Source: CBFGWV01 sp965652545
GTDB taxonomy: Bacteria; Pseudomonadota; Gammaproteobacteria; Competibacterales; Competibacteraceae
Direction of reading: 5' to 3'
Assembly: GCA_965652545.1 (NCBI GenBank)
Contig: CBFGWV010000281.1
Span: 1 to 6,418 of the forward strand
DNA length: 6,418 nt
The translations under genes were made by a program, and so were the position numbers. The notes under the pieces are model-generated. The model made no database searches, was not told the origin of the DNA, and saw nothing but the letters and a program-made list of their open reading frames with translations. This document shows positions 1-5,035 of the stretch, piece after piece. Every line of letters begins with the position of its first letter. Position 1 is the first letter of the stretch.

Positions 1-3000
1 TGTTCCAACACCAGACCATCCAGGCCCTGGCACGGGTGGCGCAGCCCGCGCTGCCGGCTGATGCCCCGGACCAGGCCGTGCCCGAAGGCGAGGCGGAGTT
101 GCTGCCCATCCAGCGCTGGTTCTTCGAGCAGCCCATGCCGCAACGGGCGCATTGGAACCAGGCGGTGCTGCTGCAAAGCCGTCAGCCGGTGGACGCCGCC
201 GTGCTGGCGCGCGCGCTGCACGCGGTGATCGCGCACCACGACGCCCTGCGCCTGCGCTTCCGGCGCGATGACGAGGGTCGCTGGCGGCAGGCATACGCCC
301 CCGTAGCTGGACAACGGGCGGCGGGCGCCCCGCCCTCAGGGCGATTGGTCGATGCCGGTTCCGCCGACTCCGGCGAGGTGCTGGAAACGACTGCTCTTGC
401 CGATGCAGCCGAATTGTCGGCGCTGATCGACCAGACCCATCGCAGTCTCGATCTGGAGAACGGCCCGCTACTGCGGGCGCGGTTGTTCAGGCTGCCCGAC
501 GGCGGCGAGCGACTGCTGCTGGTTGTTCACCACCTGGTGGTCGACGGGGTGTCCTGGCGCGTGCTGCTGGAGGATTTGCAACAGGTCTACGCACAGCTGA
601 GCGAGGGGCGGACGCCGGTGTTGCCGCCGCGCACGCATGCTTATCAGCGCTGGGCGGCGGAACTGGCGGCCATTGCTCGGGGCGACGGTGGTGCCGAAAC
701 GGCCGAGCTGCGCTCGGCTGCCGAGTGCAACTCGGCGATCCCGGGGGGTGGGCACCCGACGCCAGAAGCCGGCCGCTCGGTGCCGGTGTCTGGCGCTGCG
801 CTCGCCGGGCAATTGGCGTGGTGGCGTGCGCATCTCGATGGTCAGGACGGCCACTTGCCGGCCGACCGGCCCGACGGCGGCTGGCTGAACCGCGATGCCC
901 GCACACACAGCCGACGGCTTAATCGCGAGCGGACGCAAACGCTGCTGAAGCAAGCGCCTGCGGCCTACCGCACACGCATCGACGAATTGCTGCTCACCGC
1001 GCTGGCACAGGCCTTGTGCGACTGGAGCGGGCAGCCATCGGTGCTCGTCCAGCTCGAAGGCCACGGTCGCGAGCAACTCGCGGGCATGGCTTTGGACGTC
1101 AGCCGTACCGTGGGTTGGTTCACCAGTCTGTACCCGGTGTGCCTGCGACCGGCCGGCGGGCGCGACCCGGGGGCCGCGATCAAGGCGGTGAAGGAACAAC
1201 TGCGCGCCGTGCCCGACAAGGGGCTGGGCTATGGGCTGTTGCGTCATCTCGCCGATGCGCCCACGCAAGCGCTCATACGCGCCATGCCGGCTGCGCAGAT
1301 CACCTTCAACTACCTGGGGCAGTTCGACCAGAGCTTCGGCGCCGACAGCCTCTTCGCCCCTGCGCCGGAAAGCGCCGGCGAGGGCCAGGCGCCGGATTCA
1401 CCCATGCTCAGCCCGTTGGTGATCGATGCGCAGATCTACGACGGTGCGCTCGACATCGTCTGGCGCTATAGCGGCGCACGTTACGACGAGGCGACCATCG
1501 AGCGGCTCGGCGCCGGGGTCCTGGCACGCCTGGAGGGGCTGATCGCCCACTGCGCCGACCCCGCCAACGGGGGCGTGACGCCAGCCGACTTCCCCCTGGC
1601 CACGCTGGACCAGGCGCAATTGGATGCGTTGCCGTTCCCGGCACGACGAATCGAGGACATCTTCCCGCTCTCGCCGATGCAGGAAGGACTGCTCATGCAC
1701 ACGCTGCGGGCACCGGATTCGGGCATCTACTTGATGCAGGAGCACTACCTGATCGACAGCGCGATCGATCCGGACATGTTCTTCCGCGCCTGGGCCGAAA
1801 CCTTCCGCCGCAATGACGCCTTGCGCGCCACCTTCCACTGGGACAGCGGTGGCCAGGTCGTGCAGGTGATCCTGCGCGATGCGGACATTCCCATGACCTA
1901 CCTGGACTGGGATGGGCGTAGCGCCGAGGACTGCAAGCGCAGCCTGCACCAGTTGCTGATGGACGAGCTGCACCAAGGGCTGGATCTGCGCACCAGCCCG
2001 CCGTTCCGGGTGCGCTTGATCCGCTTCGCCCCGCAGCGTTTCTGCTTCGTCATCAGCTACCACCACATCCTCATGGATGCCTGGTCGCGCTCATCATTAA
2101 TGGACGATGTGCTGGCGGTGTACCACGACCTGGTTGCCGGCGTACCCCTAAGGCCGCGGCAGGTGTCGCCGTATCGCGACTTCATCGCCTGGCTGGCGGG
2201 GCGGGATGCCAACGACGCCCGCGTTTTCTGGCGCGAGACCCTGCAAGGCTTCGATGAGGTCACGCCTACACCGGGCATGCGCCCGACGCCGCGCGAGGTC
2301 GACGGGCTCGCCATCGACGATGTCTACCGTTTCCTCAGCGTGGACGATACTCGCGCGCTGCAGCAGCTGGCCGTTACGCGGCAGGTCACCGTCAACTCGC
2401 TGGTCCAGGCGGCCTGGGCGTTGATGCTCAGCCTGTACTCGGGGCGCAAGGATGTGCTGTTCGGGGTGACCGTGGCCGGGCGACCGGCGGACATACCCAG
2501 CATGCAGGACACGGTGGGCCTGTTCATCAACAGCATCCCCTTCCGCACCCGCGTGCCCGATGCCGGCGACCGGCGCAGCGCGGGCGAGTGGGTCAGGGAG
2601 GTCCTGGCGCAGAACCTCGCCATGCGCGAGCACGAGCACCTGCCGCTGGTGACCATCGGCGAATGCGGCGAACTGCCCCGCGGCCGGGCGCTGTTCGACA
2701 GCTTGTTCGTGTTCGAGAGCGCACCGGTGCACTTCTCGGTGCGCGACGGTGCCGACGAGTTCGCCGCAAGGGCGGACAAGGACCGCACGCACACCAATTA
2801 CCCACTTACCGTGGTGATCTACCCCGGCCAGCGCTTGCGCCTGCACTTCTCCTACGACAAGCGCGTCTTCGACGATGCCACCATGGCGCCGCTGCTGGCG
2901 CGTTTCGAGCGCATCCTGCTGGCGCTGGCCGCAGGCTTCGACGCGCCGGTGGCCGCGCTGCCCTTGCTGGATGCCGACGAGCGTGCCGCGTTGCTGTCCG

Positions 3001-4871
3001 TGCACAACGACACTGGCCGCGATTACCCGCTGGACCGCGGCTACGCGGCGCTCTTCGAAGCCGCCGTGCTGCGCCACGGCGAGCGCACCGCGGCCGTCTG
3101 CCAGGATGCATCGGTCAGCTACACCGCGCTCAACCGCGAGGCCAATCGTCTGGCGCATGTGTTGATCGATGCCGGTGTAGTGCCCGATTCGGTCGTCGCC
3201 GTACTGGCCGAGCGCGGCTTGGCGTTGTTGACCATGATCCTCGGCAGCCTCAAGGCCGGGGCCGGGTATCTTGCCCTGGATGTGAACCATCCCGGCAACC
3301 GCCTGGGGCAGGTGCTGGCGGCCAGCGGGGCCACGGTGGTGGTGTGCCAATCGGCGTATCGCGGCTTGCTGGACGAGGCCCTGGCGGTGTTGCCCGAACA
3401 CGCGCGTCCGCAGGTGCTCATCCTGGAGTCACTGGCCGCACGCAGCCTGCCCGCGCACAACCCCGGTGTGCCGGTCGACGGGCGGCACCTGGCGTATGTG
3501 ATCTACACCTCCGGCTCCACCGGTGTGCCCAAGGGGGTGATGGTCGAGCAGGCCGGCATGCTCAACAACCAGTTGAGCAAGGTGCCGTACCTGGGTCTGA
3601 GCGAGCACGATGTCATCGCCCAGACCGCTGGCCCGAGCTTCGATATTTCGGTGTGGCAGTTCCTGGCCGGCCTGCTGATCGGTGCGCGGGTAGAGATTAT
3701 TCCCGACCGCATCGCACACGATCCGGCCGCGTTGCTGGATGAGGTGCGCAGCCGCGGCATCAGCGTGCTGGAGAGCGTGCCCGCGCTGATCCAGGGCATG
3801 CTGCAAGCCTCGGCCGCCGACTTGCCCAGCCTGCGCTGGCTGCTCGCCACCGGCGAGGCCCTGGCCCCGCAGACCGCCCGCCATTGGTGCCGGCGCTATC
3901 CCGGCATTGCGCTGGTCAACGCCTACGGCCCGGCCGAGTGCTCAGACGACGTCGCCCTGAGCCACATCGCGGACGTCCCGGCCGACAGCGTCGCCCATCT
4001 GCCGGTGGGCACGGCCACCGATAACAACCGGCTGTACATTCTCGATGGCGCGCTCGACCCCTTGCCCGACGGCGCGGTGGGCGAGCTGGTGATCGGCGGC
4101 GTGGGCGTCGGGCGCGGTTACCTGGGCGATGCGCGACGTACCGCGCAAGCCTTCCTGCCCGACCCGTACGGCCCGACACCCGGGGCGCGGTTGTACCGCA
4201 GCGGTGATCTCGTCCGCCGCCGGCCCGATGGACAGATCGAATACGTCGGCCGCGGCGACCAGCAGGTGAAGGTTCGCGGCTTTCGCATCGAGCTGGGCGA
4301 GATCGAAGCCCATCTGTGCGGCCACCCGGCCATCGGCGAGGCGGCCGTGGCGGTGTGGGACGACGAGCGCGGCCGCCACCTCGTCGGCTACCACGTCGCC
4401 ATCGACGGACGGCCCACCGGGCCTGAGGCACTCAAGGCCTGGCTGCGTGACCGCCTGCCCGAATACATGGTGCCCAGCCGCTGGGTGGCCCTCGATCGCC
4501 TGCCGCGCAACGCCAATGGCAAGATCGACCGCCGTGCGTTGCCGGCGCCGAGTTGGGAGGGTATCGAGCGCATCGCCGCGCGCACGCCGACCGAAGAGGC
4601 GCTGGCGGCCATCTGGTGCGAGGTCCTGGGACTGGAGGTCATCGGCGTCACCGACAACTTCTTCGAGCTCGGCGGCCATTCGCTGCTGGTCACCCAAATG
4701 GTCTCGCGCATCCGTCGCGCACTGGCCGTGGACATTCCCCTGACCTTGATCTTCGAGCTGCTCACGGTCGAGGCCATGGCCGCGTACATCGACGCGACCG
4801 GCTGTGAGACGGTCGAGACGGACCTGGGTTTGATGAACGAACTACTGGATGAGTTGGAGCAGATCGGATGA
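1..4871 (+). CDS. pvdL: PvdL-like NRPS, C-terminal part: (PCP)-E-C-A(Dab)-PCP, 5' partial
   Basis: Large cytoplasmic nonribosomal peptide synthetase, truncated at the left edge. The frame is open from base 3 and the residues before the GTG at base 36 (LFQHQTIQALA-like) are the last helix of a PCP, so that GTG is internal and the true start lies upstream. Domains by base: PCP tail 3-50, E about 90-1560, C about 1650-2970, A about 3039-4540, PCP about 4575-4800, then an acidic tail ending at TGA 4869-4871. The E domain inverts the residue of the upstream module, the C domain joins that D-residue to the amino acid loaded here, and the A-domain code suggests L-2,4-diaminobutyrate. There is no thioesterase, so the chain passes to the next protein. 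E followed by a terminal Dab module matches PvdL, which makes the acyl-L-Glu-D-Tyr-L-Dab precursor of pyoverdine. A stand-alone E domain argues against Pseudomonas lipopeptides, which mostly use dual C/E domains. NRPS identity is certain; the pvdL name is an inference from domain order and code. Confidence 0.9.
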   Translation, partial: FQHQTIQALARVAQPALPADAPDQAVPEGEAELLPIQRWFFEQPMPQRAHWNQAVLLQSRQPVDAAVLARALHAVIAHHDALRLRFRRDDEGRWRQAYAPVAGQRAAGAPPSGRLVDAGSADSGEVLETTALADAAELSALIDQTHRSLDLENGPLLRARLFRLPDGGERLLLVVHHLVVDGVSWRVLLEDLQQVYAQLSEGRTPVLPPRTHAYQRWAAELAAIARGDGGAETAELRSAAECNSAIPGGGHPTPEAGRSVPVSGAALAGQLAWWRAHLDGQDGHLPADRPDGGWLNRDARTHSRRLNRERTQTLLKQAPAAYRTRIDELLLTALAQALCDWSGQPSVLVQLEGHGREQLAGMALDVSRTVGWFTSLYPVCLRPAGGRDPGAAIKAVKEQLRAVPDKGLGYGLLRHLADAPTQALIRAMPAAQITFNYLGQFDQSFGADSLFAPAPESAGEGQAPDSPMLSPLVIDAQIYDGALDIVWRYSGARYDEATIERLGAGVLARLEGLIAHCADPANGGVTPADFPLATLDQAQLDALPFPARRIEDIFPLSPMQEGLLMHTLRAPDSGIYLMQEHYLIDSAIDPDMFFRAWAETFRRNDALRATFHWDSGGQVVQVILRDADIPMTYLDWDGRSAEDCKRSLHQLLMDELHQGLDLRTSPPFRVRLIRFAPQRFCFVISYHHILMDAWSRSSLMDDVLAVYHDLVAGVPLRPRQVSPYRDFIAWLAGRDANDARVFWRETLQGFDEVTPTPGMRPTPREVDGLAIDDVYRFLSVDDTRALQQLAVTRQVTVNSLVQAAWALMLSLYSGRKDVLFGVTVAGRPADIPSMQDTVGLFINSIPFRTRVPDAGDRRSAGEWVREVLAQNLAMREHEHLPLVTIGECGELPRGRALFDSLFVFESAPVHFSVRDGADEFAARADKDRTHTNYPLTVVIYPGQRLRLHFSYDKRVFDDATMAPLLARFERILLALAAGFDAPVAALPLLDADERAALLSVHNDTGRDYPLDRGYAALFEAAVLRHGERTAAVCQDASVSYTALNREANRLAHVLIDAGVVPDSVVAVLAERGLALLTMILGSLKAGAGYLALDVNHPGNRLGQVLAASGATVVVCQSAYRGLLDEALAVLPEHARPQVLILESLAARSLPAHNPGVPVDGRHLAYVIYTSGSTGVPKGVMVEQAGMLNNQLSKVPYLGLSEHDVIAQTAGPSFDISVWQFLAGLLIGARVEIIPDRIAHDPAALLDEVRSRGISVLESVPALIQGMLQASAADLPSLRWLLATGEALAPQTARHWCRRYPGIALVNAYGPAECSDDVALSHIADVPADSVAHLPVGTATDNNRLYILDGALDPLPDGAVGELVIGGVGVGRGYLGDARRTAQAFLPDPYGPTPGARLYRSGDLVRRRPDGQIEYVGRGDQQVKVRGFRIELGEIEAHLCGHPAIGEAAVAVWDDERGRHLVGYHVAIDGRPTGPEALKAWLRDRLPEYMVPSRWVALDRLPRNANGKIDRRALPAPSWEGIERIAARTPTEEALAAIWCEVLGLEVIGVTDNFFELGGHSLLVTQMVSRIRRALAVDIPLTLIFELLTVEAMAAYIDATGCETVETDLGLMNELLDELEQIG
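3..50 (+). other. PCP domain, C-terminal tail only
   Basis: The first codons read F-Q-H-Q-T-I-Q-A-L-A-R-V-A, the typical last helix of a peptidyl carrier protein (family pattern LFehpTiaaLA). The phosphopantetheine serine lies left of the window. This PCP would carry the residue that the following E domain epimerizes. It shows that the gene has at least one more module upstream. Confidence 0.8.
90..1560 (+). other. Epimerization (E) domain, complete
   Basis: All the usual E-domain motifs are visible: PIQRWF (105-122), HHLVVDGVSW with the catalytic His pair at 528-533 and Asp at 543-545, DELLLTAL (981-1004), EGHGRE with the conserved Glu at 1056-1058, RTVGWFT (1104-1124), the PDKGLGYG motif near 1213-1236, and FNYLGQFD (1305-1328). 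No key residue is missing, so the domain should be active and convert the PCP-bound L-aminoacyl or peptidyl residue to a D/L mixture. In a PvdL setting that residue would be Tyr, but its A domain is outside the window. The spacing from PIQRWF to FNYLGQFD is about 400 residues, longer than I expect for this family. Two low-conservation stretches, near 300-400 and 676-805, appear to account for the excess. Confidence 0.92.
702..736 (+). repeat. Tandem palindrome, two 17-base hairpins with 18-base period
   Basis: GCCGAG-CTGCG-CTCGGC (702-718) is followed one base later by GCCGAG-TGCAA-CTCGGC (720-736). Each copy is a perfect 6-bp stem with a 5-base loop, and the stems are identical in both copies. 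The 18-base period is in frame and encodes A-E-L-R-S-A then A-E-C-N-S-A, so the protein carries a doubled six-residue unit. It lies in a stretch of the E domain that appears to be an insertion relative to the family. A shorter inverted repeat (GGGT/ACCC, 746-757) follows. It may be a local duplication or a small palindromic element tolerated in a surface loop. Confidence 0.7.
1650..2970 (+). other. Condensation (C) domain, post-epimerization (DCL) type
   Basis: The domain opens with IEDIFPLSPMQEGLLMHTL (about 1650-1706), a start typical of C domains that directly follow an E domain. It contains R-R-N-D-A-L-R-A-T-F, the active-site motif HHILMDAW (2061-2084; His pair at 2061-2066, Asp at 2076-2078), and VGLFINSIPFR (2514-2546). 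It should accept a D-configured donor from the upstream PCP and couple it to the L-amino acid on the downstream PCP. The residue after the motif Asp is Ala rather than the usual Gly (HHxxxDG). The second His and the Asp are intact, so I expect activity. The DCL assignment rests on the opening motif and on position after E. Confidence 0.88.
3039..4540 (+). other. Adenylation (A) domain, predicted L-2,4-diaminobutyrate
   Basis: It activates an amino acid as its aminoacyl-AMP and loads it on the following PCP. Core motifs seen: YTSGSTGVPKG (3504-3536, A3), FDISVW (3639-3656, A4), NAYGPAE (3918-3938, A5), YRSGDL (4194-4211, A7), GRGDQQVKVRGFRIELGEIE (4248 onward, A8) and NANGKID (4509-4529, A10, with the catalytic Lys at 4521-4523). 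Aligning by eye to the GrsA pocket gives D235 I236 W239 E278 L299 T301 A322 D330 D331 K517. From memory this matches Dab domains of pseudomonad synthetases such as the last module of PvdL. Acidic E278 and D330/D331 suit an amine side chain. The A2-like segment reads AGAGYLALD, with Ala where Pro is usual. Ornithine or another diamino acid is the main alternative. Confidence 0.85.
4575..4800 (+). other. Peptidyl carrier protein (PCP) domain, terminal
   Basis: It carries the canonical DNFFELGGHSLL signature. The Ser at 4680-4682 is the site for the 4'-phosphopantetheine arm added by a PPTase. The GGHS form (not GGDS) is the usual one for a PCP that is not followed by an E domain, which fits the absence of an E domain after it and a residue that stays L-configured. 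The domain ends with the helix F-E-L-L-T-V-E-A-M-A-A-Y-I. Confidence 0.93.
4801..4868 (+). other. Acidic C-terminal tail, possible docking segment
   Basis: After the PCP the protein ends with about 23 residues rich in Glu, Asp and Leu (…LGLMNELLDELEQIG), likely helical. No thioesterase, E or reductase domain follows. Such tails often mediate recognition of the next synthetase in trans, here presumably the N-terminal segment of the following gene. The docking role is inferred from position and composition. Confidence 0.5.
4856..4859 (+). promoter_or_regulatory. Ribosome binding site for the downstream NRPS
   Basis: GGAG sits inside the end of the upstream coding region, 8 bases before the ATG at 4868. 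With the ATGA start/stop overlap it supports that ATG as the true start and suggests translational coupling. Confidence 0.7.
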
Positions 4872-5035
4872 ACCAGGCGTTGCCCGCCCAAGCACAGCAG
4901 TTTCTCGAGATCGCCCAGCGCCTGGTCCGCTTGCCGGCAGACAAGCAGGCACGCTTTCTCGAGACCCTGGCGGCGCGTGGCGTCAGCCCGGCGCGCCTGC
5001 CCATCGCGCGCTTCCCGGTGGAAGACGAGGCGCCG
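4868..5035 (+). other. N-terminal leader, possible docking region
   Basis: Residues 1-56 precede the first C-domain motif. The segment is predicted mostly helical, with a basic and Leu-rich middle (Q-R-L-V-R-L-P-A-D-K-Q-A-R-F-L-E-T-L). It could pair with the acidic tail of the upstream protein. It is a common leader in synthetases whose first domain is an LCL C domain, and part of it may fold with the C domain. The interaction is inferred. Confidence 0.45.

Noticed and set aside
36..38. GTG as the start codon of the first gene
   Set aside because: The frame is open upstream to base 3, and the residues before it belong to a PCP helix, so the gene starts outside the window.
320..334. GGCGGG-CGC-CCCGCC hairpin as a terminator or regulatory site
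   Set aside because: It lies inside the E-domain coding region, has no T-run, and a stem made only of G and C is easily expected by chance at this GC content.
468..1268. 266-codon open frame on the minus strand opposite the E domain
   Set aside because: Shadow frame. The plus strand here carries all E motifs in order.
2148..3401. 417-codon open frame on the minus strand
   Set aside because: It lies wholly inside the C and A domains of the first gene, has biased composition and no domain signal.
2588..3742. 384-codon plus-strand frame within the first gene
   Set aside because: It is an alternative frame of a region that encodes clear C and A motifs. Its product is Arg/Gly/Ala-rich and unlike any known fold.
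4860..4880. Gene boundary as a frameshift that splits one synthetase
   Set aside because: The first protein ends with a complete PCP and a tail, and the second begins with a typical leader, an ATG and a well-spaced GGAG. This is a normal coupled gene junction.
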